Shown one piece after another: positions 24,107 through 32,305 of a DNA stretch of 41,263 nt. Within the stretch, counting starts at the first letter, position 1. Each line of letters starts with the position of its first letter. Source of the stretch: an uncultured Acetatifactor sp. (GTDB taxonomy: Bacteria > Bacillota > Clostridia > Lachnospirales > Lachnospiraceae); the NCBI GenBank assembly GCA_948496895.1, contig CAOOJO010000001.1, positions 1-41,263 of the forward strand, read 5' to 3'. The notes beneath the pieces are model-generated. The model was not told the DNA's origin, ran no database searches, and saw only the letters and a list, made by a program, of their open reading frames with translations. A program made the translations under genes and the position numbers.

Positions 24107-24917
24107 TCAAATCCATAATCTGCCGCATTTTTTCACGCAGCTCCTCCGCGGTCAGGTGCCTGCGCAGCTCGCCCTCATAGGCCAGGCTGATGCCCCCCGT
24201 CTCCTCCGATACGATCAGCGTCAGGGAGTCCGTGGTCTCCGACACGCCCACGCCCGCCCGATGCCTGGTGCCCAGCTCCTTGCTCAGGTCCAGATTGTCG
24301 GACAGGGGCAGATAGCAGGTGGCGTAGGTCACCCGGTTCCCCCGCACGATCACCGCTCCGTCATGGAGGGGCGTATTGTGCTCGAAGATATTGATCAGCA
24401 GCTGGCTGGTCACCAGCCCGTCCACCTCTATGCCGGTGCGCTCGTAGTCCTTCAGGGATTCCTTTCTCTCCACCACAATAAGGGCGCCGGTCTTCACCTT
24501 GCCCATTTCCACACAGGCCTTCACGATCTCTCCCACCGTCTTCTCGGAAAAGCTCTCCTCCAGCTTCCGGGAGGAATTGGAGAAGGAGGGCAGGAAGTTC
24601 TTCTCTCCCAGCTGCTCCAGAGCCTGCCGCAGCTCCGGCTGCATGGCCACGATGATCGCTGTCACGGCGAAGCTCAGGACATTGCGTGTCATCCATATGA
24701 TGGTGGTCATCTGCATCAGATCCACCGCCAGCAGGAACAGCACTATCACCACCAGGCCCCGCAGCACCCGCCAGGATCTGGTGGTCTTCATCCATGCCAG
24801 AATCGAATAGAGCAGAAACGCGATGATCATCATCTCCGCCACATCGTACAGGTCTATGGTGTTCGCGTATGTCTTGATATTTTTCAGGTATTCACTCGCT
24901 GTCTCAACCCACTGCAT
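24027..24917 (-). CDS. cdaA: Membrane diadenylate cyclase (makes c-di-AMP)
   Basis: The 296-residue protein condenses two ATP into c-di-AMP. Three membrane helices occupy about residues 25-95, followed by the DAC domain: NTPLHDGAVIV carries the DGA motif (186-188) and LGTRHRAG the RHR motif (218-220), both needed for catalysis and present intact. The charged tail (RGKNRAKSEKK) overlaps the start of cdaR. The ATG at 24917 has only a weak AAGG-type site. It is followed by cdaR and glmM as in other Firmicutes, where c-di-AMP links potassium and osmotic balance with wall synthesis. Confidence 0.96.
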   Translation of the reverse strand: MQWVETASEYLKNIKTYANTIDLYDVAEMMIIAFLLYSILAWMKTTRSWRVLRGLVVIVLFLLAVDLMQMTTIIWMTRNVLSFAVTAIIVAMQPELRQALEQLGEKNFLPSFSNSSRKLEESFSEKTVGEIVKACVEMGKVKTGALIVVERKESLKDYERTGIEVDGLVTSQLLINIFEHNTPLHDGAVIVRGNRVTYATCYLPLSDNLDLSKELGTRHRAGVGVSETTDSLTLIVSEETGGISLAYEGELRRHLTAEELREKMRQIMDLNGEEDAKGAHKRRGKNRAKSEKKDTE

Positions 24918-24943
24918 CTCAACCCAACCTTACTTTTCGCCTC

Positions 24944-26017
24944 TTACGGCCACTCTTCATACTCCTCCGAGTCCTCCTGGGAAATGTCCTGCCTCCCGGC
25001 AGTTCCCACGGTCATGCCCCTCTGTCCTCTGCGCGCGCCGCCCCGGGAAGGGCCGGGCCTGGACTCCGCTCCCTCAGACCTGTTCCTCTGGGAATTGATC
25101 TTCTTCACGGTCCTGGTGGGCACGGAGACGGTCATCTTTGGAATCGCCTTCACGTAATAATAATACTCATCGTCCTCGAACTGCACCCGCTCCGTGCGGC
25201 TGTAGTCAACGCAGAAGCGGAAGAACTCAATCACCTTCGCCACCACAATCGCCAGCAGCGAACCCAGCAGCACGCTCCCCACGGAGAGGTTCACATCGTA
25301 CAGCAGATCCCCTATCAGCAGACAGACTACATTCACCATGGCCCCCGCCACCATGGCGATGGTCCAGGAATAGTCCATGGACATCCTGCGGATCAGATAC
25401 ACCACCAGCACCGTGAGGGCAAAAGCCGCAATCATGACTACCATGGCCTTGTTGTCCAGGATGCTCTCCACCAGCATGCGAACCTTGGCCAGGATGTCGC
25501 CCTCTCCCTCCCCCATGGTGCGGATATTGGGCGCGCTGTCAATCACTGTCTGCAGCAGATAGAACACCGCTATGCCGCAACCCACAGATACCAGAGAAGA
25601 GGGCCCGCACAGCAGTCCCACCGCAATCGGCACCACATAGGGAATCTTCATGGAAAACAGGAGAGGCGTCAGTACCACCACCAGGGAGTCCTTTGGACTG
25701 AACCGGAAGAACAGCAGATACATAATCAGATACATGCACAGGCCCACCAGAGCCACTTCCATGGAGAGCGCGTACATATGCATCAGACTGAACACCGCCG
25801 CCATCAGAACCATCAACCCCACCGGCAGAAACGAGCAGGTCAGAGCGGCAATCAGCATGATTCTCATGTCATTGATCCGCGTCATGTAGCCCATCCTGCC
25901 ATTCAGTGTGCTGAAAGTGATAAGGGCCAGCAAAAACTTAAGGACAGGCACGATAAAGGCCTCATATTTGCTGTAGATCCTCTTTATCCTTTCTTTCATT
26001 TCCAGTAAAACCGTCAT
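24944..26017 (-). CDS. Multi-pass membrane protein upstream of cdaA, unknown
   Basis: The 357-residue protein has about eight or nine hydrophobic segments between residues 22 and 270, including long runs such as IMLIAALTCSFLPVGLMVLMAAVF and AMVVMIAAFALTVLVVYLI in pieces. These are followed by a cytoplasmic tail with acidic-tyrosine EDDEYYYYVKAIPK and an Arg/Gly-rich stretch (SRGGARRGQRG). A GGAGGTCGGA site precedes the ATG at 26017. It ends 26 bases before cdaA and is surely co-transcribed with it. I do not recognise a characterised family. Possible roles linked to wall synthesis or c-di-AMP are inferred only from position. Confidence 0.8.
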   Translation of the reverse strand: MTVLLEMKERIKRIYSKYEAFIVPVLKFLLALITFSTLNGRMGYMTRINDMRIMLIAALTCSFLPVGLMVLMAAVFSLMHMYALSMEVALVGLCMYLIMYLLFFRFSPKDSLVVVLTPLLFSMKIPYVVPIAVGLLCGPSSLVSVGCGIAVFYLLQTVIDSAPNIRTMGEGEGDILAKVRMLVESILDNKAMVVMIAAFALTVLVVYLIRRMSMDYSWTIAMVAGAMVNVVCLLIGDLLYDVNLSVGSVLLGSLLAIVVAKVIEFFRFCVDYSRTERVQFEDDEYYYYVKAIPKMTVSVPTRTVKKINSQRNRSEGAESRPGPSRGGARRGQRGMTVGTAGRQDISQEDSEEYEEWP

Positions 26018-26040
26018 TCCGACCTCCAGCTATGGATTCC

Positions 26041-26433
26041 CTACTGCCCGTCATGGTAGAAGGAATTCAGCTTTTTTAAATTATGATAATAACATTTCAG
26101 GCTCTTCTTCGCCTTCGCGTACCGCCAGGTGGCGATGATGTACGTCAGAACCGCGTAGCCGCCCACCATGGCGACCAGATAGGTCAGGATCTCCCTGCCA
26201 AAGGCCAGCAGATCCATCTTGTACAGATTCTCCAGCAGTTCTTCGAAGTTGCACAGCAGATAGAGCCCGAACAGAATCCCGAAGGATATGATCGCACAGA
26301 TTATGGCCTTCAGAATCTGTAGCGCAATATAATCGGCACGGAAATAATTGCCGATTTTTACGTTTTCCCTGCCCTCTCCCCGCTCATAGGAGGCCATGCG
26401 GGTCATCAGAATAATGCGTTCCTCGCTGAGCAT
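26041..26433 (-). CDS. Small membrane protein, unknown
   Basis: The 130-residue protein has an N-terminal soluble segment of about 35 residues (EERIILMTRMASYERGEG), two membrane helices (about 43-62 and 82-103) and a basic C-terminus rich in Lys and Tyr (YAKAKKSLKCYYHNLKKL). TAGGAGGGCGG precedes the ATG at 26433. It lies ten bases after the YvyF-like gene and 23 bases before the larger membrane protein, in one transcription unit leading to cdaA. No family was recognised. Confidence 0.75.
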   Translation of the reverse strand: MLSEERIILMTRMASYERGEGRENVKIGNYFRADYIALQILKAIICAIISFGILFGLYLLCNFEELLENLYKMDLLAFGREILTYLVAMVGGYAVLTYIIATWRYAKAKKSLKCYYHNLKKLNSFYHDGQ

Positions 26434-26443
26434 ATCCGCCCTC

Positions 26444-26851
26444 CTACTTCAGGAATCTCATCCTTGCGCTATCGCTCTGGTTCCGCTCCGGCTTCTTCTC
26501 CGCGGGCTTGTTGCCCTTGAGGACGCTCTGCAGATCCCTGGTCATGCTGGCCTTGCACTTGTCGCAGAACCTGCCGCTGCGAATCGGCTGTCCGCAGGAC
26601 TCGCAGTTGAGATAGAGCGCGGAATCCGTGGCCAGCTCCAGACGCTCCTCCCTAAGCCACTGGCGAATCTGCCCCACATCCACCTCACAGGCATCCGCCA
26701 CCTCCTGAATGCCCACGCCCTTGTTCTCCCGGATATACTCCTTCACTTCCTGGAACTTCTTCTCCAGCTTGTCACGGCAGGCAGGGCAGATCACCTGACC
26801 GGCCACATAATTGAAAATACATCCGCAGCTTTTGCAGTTCCTTACATTCAT
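26444..26851 (-). CDS. YvyF-like zinc-ribbon protein of the flagellar/competence region
   Basis: The 135-residue protein has a first zinc-binding knuckle (CKSCGCIF, then CPAC), a central helical helix-turn-helix-like part (VGIQEVADACEVDVGQIRQWLREERL), and a second zinc knuckle (CESCGQPI, then CDKC). This order is that of Bacillus YvyF, which lies behind comFC and before flagellar genes. The match to YvyF is by architecture and motifs that I recall, not by a search. It starts 20 bases after comFC with an AAAGGGAGA site. A regulatory or flagellar-assembly role is likely, but its biochemistry is unknown. Confidence 0.75.
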   Translation of the reverse strand: MNVRNCKSCGCIFNYVAGQVICPACRDKLEKKFQEVKEYIRENKGVGIQEVADACEVDVGQIRQWLREERLELATDSALYLNCESCGQPIRSGRFCDKCKASMTRDLQSVLKGNKPAEKKPERNQSDSARMRFLK

Positions 26852-26871
26852 AGTATTCTCCCTTTCTCCGG

Positions 26872-27528
26872 TTAGATACCCGCGCCGCAGGCCAGGGCGA
26901 TGAAATAGATTTCCTCTGTCCCTGCCCCTCTTAGGGTTTCCGCCGCCTCGTCCATGGTGCTGCCGGTGGTATAGATGTCATCGATAAGTATCACTCTCTT
27001 TAATTTTACATCATTTCTCGCTATATTAAAAGCCTTTTTCAAATTATTTTGCCGTTCTTTGGGATTTTCATATTTCAGGGGCACCGTATTCTTCACCCTG
27101 ACCAGGTAATCCGCCCATACGGGCACCCCCGCGCGCCGCCCTACCGCCCGGGCCAGCAGCTCGGCCTGGTTGTACCCTCTGGCCGCAAGACGCCTGCGGT
27201 GCAGTGGGATGGGGATGAGCGCCTCCGGACGGACGCCGCGGATGAACTCCCCCAGGTATTCCGCCATCTGTTCCCCGAAGAATTCCGCGTACTCCCGCCT
27301 GCCGCCGTATTTGAAGCGGTAGATGGAGGCTGCCGCGCTCTCATAGGAGTAAAGAGCCCGACCTCTCGTGAACAGATGCTCCCTTCGCCGGCAGTCCGCG
27401 CAGAACTCCCCCTCCTGGGCCAGCTTCTTTCCGCATTTCATGCACCAGGGCGGTGTCAGGAGCCGCAGCCTCTTTAAGCATTCCAGGCAGATTCGCTCCC
27501 CCGCCGGCGTCACGATGTCATCGCACAC
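26872..27528 (-). CDS. comFC: ComFC-family phosphoribosyltransferase-like protein (5' end uncertain)
   Basis: The 218-residue frame starting at the GTG 27528 contains a zinc ribbon (CMKCGKKL, then CADCRRRE), FKYGGRREYA, PIPLHRRRLAARGYNQ and the PRPP-binding loop LIDDIYTTGST, all typical of ComFC, which supports DNA uptake in competent bacteria. The same frame remains open upstream to 27657 and reads QLLFPLRCPVCDD there; LLFPxRCPxC is the normal start region of ComFC, including the first zinc ligands. That open stretch has no ATG, GTG or TTG except the GTG inside CPVC. An ATG with a good ribosome binding site lies at 27650 in another frame. The true protein is therefore probably longer, reached by a frameshift or a non-standard start. 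Confidence 0.85.
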   Translation of the reverse strand: MCDDIVTPAGERICLECLKRLRLLTPPWCMKCGKKLAQEGEFCADCRRREHLFTRGRALYSYESAAASIYRFKYGGRREYAEFFGEQMAEYLGEFIRGVRPEALIPIPLHRRRLAARGYNQAELLARAVGRRAGVPVWADYLVRVKNTVPLKYENPKERQNNLKKAFNIARNDVKLKRVILIDDIYTTGSTMDEAAETLRGAGTEEIYFIALACGAGI

Positions 27529-27599
27529 CGGACACCGGAGAGGGAAGAGGAGCTGCAGGACGCCCTCATATGCCTTAGCAGCCGCCCTTGGCCTTATCT

Positions 27600-27650
27600 T
27601 TATGCTTTTTTCCTTTGTACGCCAGTGCCGTCTTCTTGGTTCCTTCTCAT
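27600..27650 (-). CDS. Short leader frame, probable displaced start of comFC
   Basis: ATG at 27650 opens 16 codons (MRRNQEDG to QRKKA) before TAA at 27602-27600. A perfect AAGGAGG (27669-27663) lies 12 bases upstream and AGGGG four bases upstream, so initiation here is likely. The frame ends just after a run of six A (27611-27606 on the minus strand). One extra A there would join it to the open comFC frame that encodes LLFPLRCPVC. I read it as the original comFC start, now out of frame, rather than as an independent peptide. Confidence 0.45.
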   Translation of the reverse strand: MRRNQEDGTGVQRKKA

Positions 27651-27738
27651 GGTTCCCCTAATCCTCCTTTTTCCGGGAACCTTCTCCGACCATATCTACA
27701 GGAAGACACTGCCCTTTTGTGCCTTCCACTTCCCTTTT

Positions 27739-30045
27739 TTATCCGTGGTCCCTTCCGTACTGTTCCCGTATCCTGGCCGCCAGAGCCGTATACCTGCGGT
27801 TCTCGCTGACATTGTCTATCATGCTCCGGACAGTGGCGCTGCTACCCAGGATGGTGACGCAGCTTTTGGCCCTTGTAATCGCCGTGTACAGGAGGTTGCG
27901 GTTGAAGAGCATCCGGGGGCCGGTAAGCAGCGGCATGATCACCGCCGGATACTCGCTTCCCTGGGACTTGTGTATGGTGACGGCATAGGACAGCTCCAGC
28001 TCCTCCAGCAGGGAGAAGGGATAGGTGACCCGCTTTTGCTCGTCATACTCCACCACCAGGCAGGAGGCCGCCTCCTGTATCTCCAGAATCTGGCCCATGT
28101 CGCCGTTGAAGACGCCTGCCCCCCGCTCCACCGGGATGCCGTATTTGCTGACAATCTCCCACTCCAGCTGATAGTTGTTCTTGATCTGCATCACCTTGTC
28201 GCCCTCCCGGTAGACCCGGTCGCCGCTTATGTGCTCCCGCTTGCGCCCGTCGGCGGGATTCAGGTATCTCTGCAGGATGCCGTTGAGGGTCTCGCAGCCC
28301 AGCGGCCCTTTGCGCATGGGGGTCAGCACCTGGATGTCAAAAGCCGTGGCCTTCACGTACCGGGGCAGCTTCTCCCGTATCAATTGTATCATATGCTTAT
28401 ATATGACATTTATGTCATTTCTTTCCAGAAGGAAGAAGTCCCGGGACTTGTTGTCCAGGGCGATCTGCTCCCCATTGTTGATCCGGTGGGCGTTGACGAT
28501 AATGTCGCTCTCCTCCGCCTGCCGGAAAATCTTCTTCAGCTCCACCATGGGAAAGCATCCGCTGCGGAGGAGATCGCGCAGCACCTGCCCCGGCCCCACG
28601 CTGGGCAGCTGATCCACATCCCCCACCAGCACCAGCCTGGTCCCCGGGGCCACGGCCTTCAGCAGCGCCTGGAACAGCTGGATGTCCACCATGGACATTT
28701 CGTCTATGATGATGAGGTCCGCCTCCAGGGGGTTCTCCTCGCCTCGCTCGAACCTTACCTTCTTCGTGTCCTCGTCCGACAGCGCGCTGTTGAGCTCCAA
28801 CATGCGATGGATGGTCCTGGCCTCGAAGCCCGTGGCCTCGGTCATGCGCTTGGCCGCCCGGCCTGTGGGTGCCGCCAGGAGGATGTCCAGCCCCTCCGCC
28901 TCGAAGTAGCGTATCATCATGTTGATCGTGGTGGTCTTGCCCGTTCCGGGGCCGCCGGACAGGAGGAACAGGCCGTTGCGGATGGCTTCGGCCACGGCCT
29001 TGAACTGGAGCCGGTCCAGCTCCATGTGCAGGCTCTTTGCCAGCGCCTCCAGCCTTCCCATGGCCTCCGGAGCCAGGCCGAAGCTTCCGCCGTTGTCAAG
29101 AGCTCCATTGCCGTCAGGAACCCCGCCGTCCTCCCGGGTATCCCTGCCCATGTCCGCCTGTCCGGGAAGCATGGAGATATTCAGCTCATACAGCATTCTT
29201 GCACAGTTCAGCTCCGCGTAATAGTAGGAGGTAGGGAAGACCTGGTCGCCCTTTATGACCAGCTTCTTGTCCATCATCAGATTGTCCATCTGGGGACGGA
29301 TATATTCCTTCTCCACGCCCAGAAGCTTCTCCGCCCGCTCCAGCAGCGGCTCCATGGGAAAATAGCAATGCCCCTCCCCCACAGTCTGCATCAGGGTATA
29401 GAAGATGCCGCTCCGGATGCGGTAGTCGGAATCGGTGTGGATGCCGATCTTCGCCGCCAACTCGTCCGCCAGCCTGAAGCCGATTCCATGGATGTCCTCC
29501 GCCAGGCGGTAGGGATTCTCCTTCATGACCCCGTAGAGGTCACAGCCATAGGTCTCGTATATCTTCACCGCCAGCGCATTGGAGATGCCGTACTGCTGGA
29601 GGAACACCATCGCGTCGCGCAGATCCTTCTTCTCCTCCATCTGCACGGCGATGTCCCTGGCCTTGCGCTGGCTCACGCCCCTCACCTCGGCCAGCCGCTC
29701 CGGCTCCTCCTCGATGATCCGGAAGGTGTCGTCCCCGAACTGGCTGACGATTCTGGCGGCCAGGGCGGGGCCAACGCCCTTGACGGCCCCGGAGCCCAGA
29801 TACCGCTCCATGCCCAGGCTGTCCTTTGGCACCACCACCTGGAAGCTGGCCATCTTCAGTTGGGTGCCGTAGACCGGGTGATCCACGTACTCTCCCTGCA
29901 CCTGGATATTCTCCCCCTGGGTCAGGCCCTTGCCCATCCCCACGCAGACGACCTCGCTGCCCTCGGTCATCAGGTTCATGACCGTATAGCCGTTCTCGTT
30001 ATTCTGAAAGATGATATGCTCCACATATCCGCTGACCGTCTCCAT
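27739..30045 (-). CDS. recD2: RecD2-type SF1B DNA helicase
   Basis: This 768-residue ATP-dependent helicase has the RecD2/YrrC layout: an N-terminal OB-like domain of about 80 residues, helix-hairpin-helix segments (GVGPALAARIVSQFG, then VRGVSQRKA), and then a helicase core. Walker A GGPGTGKTTT is at about 364-373, with LIIIDEMSMVD as motif II, LVLVGDVDQLPSVGPG as motif III and VTIHKSQGSEYPA as motif VI near the C-terminus. RecD2 unwinds 5'-to-3' in DNA repair without RecBC. The start is the ATG at 30045 with GGGGAAG upstream; extension to 30132 would run into a hairpin and is rejected. It precedes comFC by about 90 bases. Confidence 0.95.
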   Translation of the reverse strand: METVSGYVEHIIFQNNENGYTVMNLMTEGSEVVCVGMGKGLTQGENIQVQGEYVDHPVYGTQLKMASFQVVVPKDSLGMERYLGSGAVKGVGPALAARIVSQFGDDTFRIIEEEPERLAEVRGVSQRKARDIAVQMEEKKDLRDAMVFLQQYGISNALAVKIYETYGCDLYGVMKENPYRLAEDIHGIGFRLADELAAKIGIHTDSDYRIRSGIFYTLMQTVGEGHCYFPMEPLLERAEKLLGVEKEYIRPQMDNLMMDKKLVIKGDQVFPTSYYYAELNCARMLYELNISMLPGQADMGRDTREDGGVPDGNGALDNGGSFGLAPEAMGRLEALAKSLHMELDRLQFKAVAEAIRNGLFLLSGGPGTGKTTTINMMIRYFEAEGLDILLAAPTGRAAKRMTEATGFEARTIHRMLELNSALSDEDTKKVRFERGEENPLEADLIIIDEMSMVDIQLFQALLKAVAPGTRLVLVGDVDQLPSVGPGQVLRDLLRSGCFPMVELKKIFRQAEESDIIVNAHRINNGEQIALDNKSRDFFLLERNDINVIYKHMIQLIREKLPRYVKATAFDIQVLTPMRKGPLGCETLNGILQRYLNPADGRKREHISGDRVYREGDKVMQIKNNYQLEWEIVSKYGIPVERGAGVFNGDMGQILEIQEAASCLVVEYDEQKRVTYPFSLLEELELSYAVTIHKSQGSEYPAVIMPLLTGPRMLFNRNLLYTAITRAKSCVTILGSSATVRSMIDNVSENRRYTALAARIREQYGRDHG

Positions 30046-30110
30046 CCGGCTTCCCCGCAATCTAAAGTCATGATGTCCGCGAATCCATAATGCCCGCGGG
30101 CACCGCATAT

Positions 30111-30150
30111 CAGAACAAGGCTGCCTCTTCACGCAAGCAGCCTTGTCCTG
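30111..30150. terminator. Hairpin after the flagellar genes, possible terminator
   Basis: Arms ACAAGGCTGC (30115-30124) and GCAGCCTTGT (30137-30146) pair perfectly, and the stem can be extended by three more pairs around one mismatch. It lies about 30 bases after the flgJ-like stop and upstream of recD2, a sensible place for termination. It has no strong T-run on either side, so efficiency is doubtful. Confidence 0.45.
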
Positions 30151-30178
30151 AATGTATATTCTGTCTCATTTATCCTGA

Positions 30179-30604
30179 TCAGTGATTCTCTCCCACAGCA
30201 GCCACGCCTTCTGTGGTCCCGGCCTTCTCCCCGGCTGAAGGAATCTCCGTGGTGCCGAAGTTGCGCTTCATCTGCTCATAGAGCATCTGGGCCAGGCCCA
30301 AACCGCCGTTCTGGTTCGTGGTCTCCTCCGCCACTGCCTGAACCATCTGATCCTTGTAGTAGTCCATCATAGTGGCCGTGTAGTTGGAGGTATTTTCATT
30401 GGTGGGAATGGTCTTCATCATGCCCTTGTACATCTGCTCGATGAAATAGGCCTCGAACTGCTTGCAGGCGTCCATCAGCTCCGCGTCCGTCGCCTTTGTG
30501 TAGTCGGCTGCCTTCAGCTTATCCTGCAGCCCGGCTGCCCGCTGGGTGGCGGCGTTGGCATAGGTGTCGGCGTACATGCCTGTTATATTGCTAAAATCCA
30601 TCAT
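30179..30604 (-). CDS. FlgJ-type rod-binding protein (no muramidase domain)
   Basis: The 141-residue protein corresponds to the N-terminal rod-binding half of FlgJ: DAELMDACKQFEAYFIEQMYKGMMKTIP and GLGLAQMLYEQMKR, seen in segments, are typical. It would cap or guide assembly of the flagellar rod in the wall. Enterobacterial FlgJ carries a peptidoglycan hydrolase domain in addition; here it is absent, as is usual in many Firmicutes and other lineages. Two ATGs are adjacent (30604 and 30601); GGGGG lies nine bases before the first. It follows the FlgG-like gene by 13 bases and ends the flagellar block, with a hairpin downstream. Confidence 0.88.
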   Translation of the reverse strand: MMDFSNITGMYADTYANAATQRAAGLQDKLKAADYTKATDAELMDACKQFEAYFIEQMYKGMMKTIPTNENTSNYTATMMDYYKDQMVQAVAEETTNQNGGLGLAQMLYEQMKRNFGTTEIPSAGEKAGTTEGVAAVGENH

Positions 30605-30617
30605 TTAAGGTTCCCCC

Positions 30618-31433
30618 TTATCTACGCAGATTGTTGGCCTGCTGCAGCATCTCATCGGAAGCGGTGATGGCCTTGGAATTCAGCTCGTAGGCCCGCTGCG
30701 CCACAATCATGTTCACCATCTCGTCCACTACCTGCACATTGGAGCCCTCCAGGTAATTCTGGATTACCTTGCTCTTCTCCACCGCGGTGTTGGTGGCTTC
30801 ATTAATGGGCTGGCCGCTGGCCGCGGACTGCTCATACAGGCTCTCCGCCAGCTTGTTCAGGCCATTTGGATTGTTGAACTGGTACAGGCCGATGCGAATC
30901 CCCATAGGCTGGGGATTGTTCTTCGCGTCCGGATAGCAAAGCTCTCCGTCGGCGCTCACGGTAATGTTGCTGACTATGTAGTTCTGGTTCAGGATGATGG
31001 GCCGCCCATTGGTGTCCAGCACCGGAAGCCCGTCCTCGTTGGCCAGCATGTTGCCGTTGGTGGCCAGGGTGAACTGGAAGTTGCCGTTGCGGGTGTAATA
31101 GGTGTTGCCGTCCGCCCCTCTCACCGCGAAGAAGCCCTTGCCGTCTATCATGAATGCGGTGTCGCTGTCGGAGGCCAGCGCGTTGCCCTGCCGGAATATG
31201 GATGAGATGGCGGAGTTGCGCACGCCCAGTCCCACCTGTGCGCTGGTGGGCTTCTGCTCTCCGTTGGCCGTGGTGGTCTTGGTCTGCAGGGTCTGATACA
31301 GCAATGTCTTGAACTCGTTCACCTGAGTCTTATAGCCCTGGGTATTCACGTTCGCCAGGTTGTGCGCAATGGTGTCGAGATTCGTCTGCTGGGCAATCAT
31401 ACCGGTTGCCGCTGTCCATAAGCTACGTACCAT
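30618..31433 (-). CDS. flhP: Flagellar distal rod / hook-basal body protein (FlhP, FlgG-like)
   Basis: The 271-residue protein belongs to the FlgG/FlgF/FlgE family of rod and hook subunits. The N-terminus MVRSLWTAATGM followed by LDTIAHNLANVNTQGYK, and the C-terminus SNVQVVDEMVNMIVAQRAYELNSKAI with LQQANNLR, are the two conserved coiled-coil ends. GKGFFAVRG and YTRNGNFQ mark the central domain. The ATG at 31433 has AAAGGAAGGA upstream; a start 21 bases earlier is unlikely. It lies behind an flhO-like gene and mbl, the order seen in Bacillus subtilis, hence the name. It would be exported by the flagellar type III apparatus. Confidence 0.92.
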   Translation of the reverse strand: MVRSLWTAATGMIAQQTNLDTIAHNLANVNTQGYKTQVNEFKTLLYQTLQTKTTTANGEQKPTSAQVGLGVRNSAISSIFRQGNALASDSDTAFMIDGKGFFAVRGADGNTYYTRNGNFQFTLATNGNMLANEDGLPVLDTNGRPIILNQNYIVSNITVSADGELCYPDAKNNPQPMGIRIGLYQFNNPNGLNKLAESLYEQSAASGQPINEATNTAVEKSKVIQNYLEGSNVQVVDEMVNMIVAQRAYELNSKAITASDEMLQQANNLRR

Positions 31434-31466
31434 AGTACTATTCCTTCCTTTCAAATGCTTCCTATA

Positions 31467-32246
31467 TTAGACCCTGCCCAACTGGGTGGCCGCGATTTCC
31501 AGGGAACCGTCATAGGTCTGGATGATTTTCTGGCTGCTCTCATAGTTGCGGGTGATGGCGATGAGGTTCACCATCTCGTTCACCACCTGGACATTGGACA
31601 TCTCCAGATAACCGGAGTTTATCACCGCGTTGGCCTGGGTGGTCCTGGCCCCCTCTATGGGCCTGTAATAGGTCTCGCCGTATTTCGTCAGATAATTATA
31701 ATCCTCGAAATCGGTAAGGCCGATTCTGGCCACCGCCCTGTCGTTCTGGTATATGGTTCCATTCTCGTCGATTTTGGAGTCCAGCAGCGTGTTCAGCCGT
31801 ATCCTGCGGCTCTGGGTGTCCAGCACATAATCGCCGTCCTCCGTCACCAGGTATCCCTCCCTGTTCAGGGTGAACTGACCGGCCCGGGTATACATGGTGG
31901 AAGTCTCTCCCGCCTTGTTGGTGAACTCGATGGCGAAGAAGCCGTCCCCGGATATAGCCAGGTCATAGGTATTGTCCGTGATGCGGTAGGAGCCCTGGGT
32001 GTAATCGGTATAGTTCTCGCCGATCTTCACACCGGGGTTGTTCCTGCCGATGTGCTCCGCGTACGCGTAATGACCCACCGAATGGTCTTTGATCTTCATG
32101 GTCAGCACGTCGCTGAAGCACTGGCTGGTGGCGCCCTCCTTCTTAAAGCCCACCGTGGACGCGTTGGCCAGATTGTTGGTCATGGTGTCCATGCGGTGCT
32201 GCTCATTGACCATGGCTGTATAAGCAGTGTATAACCCTTTTAGCAT
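31467..32246 (-). CDS. flhO: Flagellar proximal rod protein (FlhO, FlgF-like)
   Basis: This 259-residue rod protein is shorter and more divergent than its neighbour. It has the N-terminal signature MLKGLYTAYTAM with MTNNLANASTVGFKK, the central GDGFFAIEF and YTRAGQFTLN, and the C-terminal SNVQVVNEMVNLIAITRNYESSQKII. Its place directly after mbl and before the FlgG-like gene matches Bacillus flhO. An AGGAGG lies 12 bases before the ATG at 32246. Both rod proteins have matching ends that pack together in the flagellar axis. The choice of FlhO over FlgF is by gene order. Confidence 0.9.
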   Translation of the reverse strand: MLKGLYTAYTAMVNEQHRMDTMTNNLANASTVGFKKEGATSQCFSDVLTMKIKDHSVGHYAYAEHIGRNNPGVKIGENYTDYTQGSYRITDNTYDLAISGDGFFAIEFTNKAGETSTMYTRAGQFTLNREGYLVTEDGDYVLDTQSRRIRLNTLLDSKIDENGTIYQNDRAVARIGLTDFEDYNYLTKYGETYYRPIEGARTTQANAVINSGYLEMSNVQVVNEMVNLIAITRNYESSQKIIQTYDGSLEIAATQLGRV

Positions 32247-32305
32247 AAGCCTGTCTGCCTCCTGATGCCTTTCTCTTACTCTTTTATCCTGATTCCCGTA
32301 GCTTC

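Noticed and set aside
30091..30102. Perfect 12-base palindrome TGCCCGCGGGCA upstream of recD2
   Set aside because: A single copy in GC-rich DNA, without a T-run or a second operator-like half. No evidence that it is a binding site.
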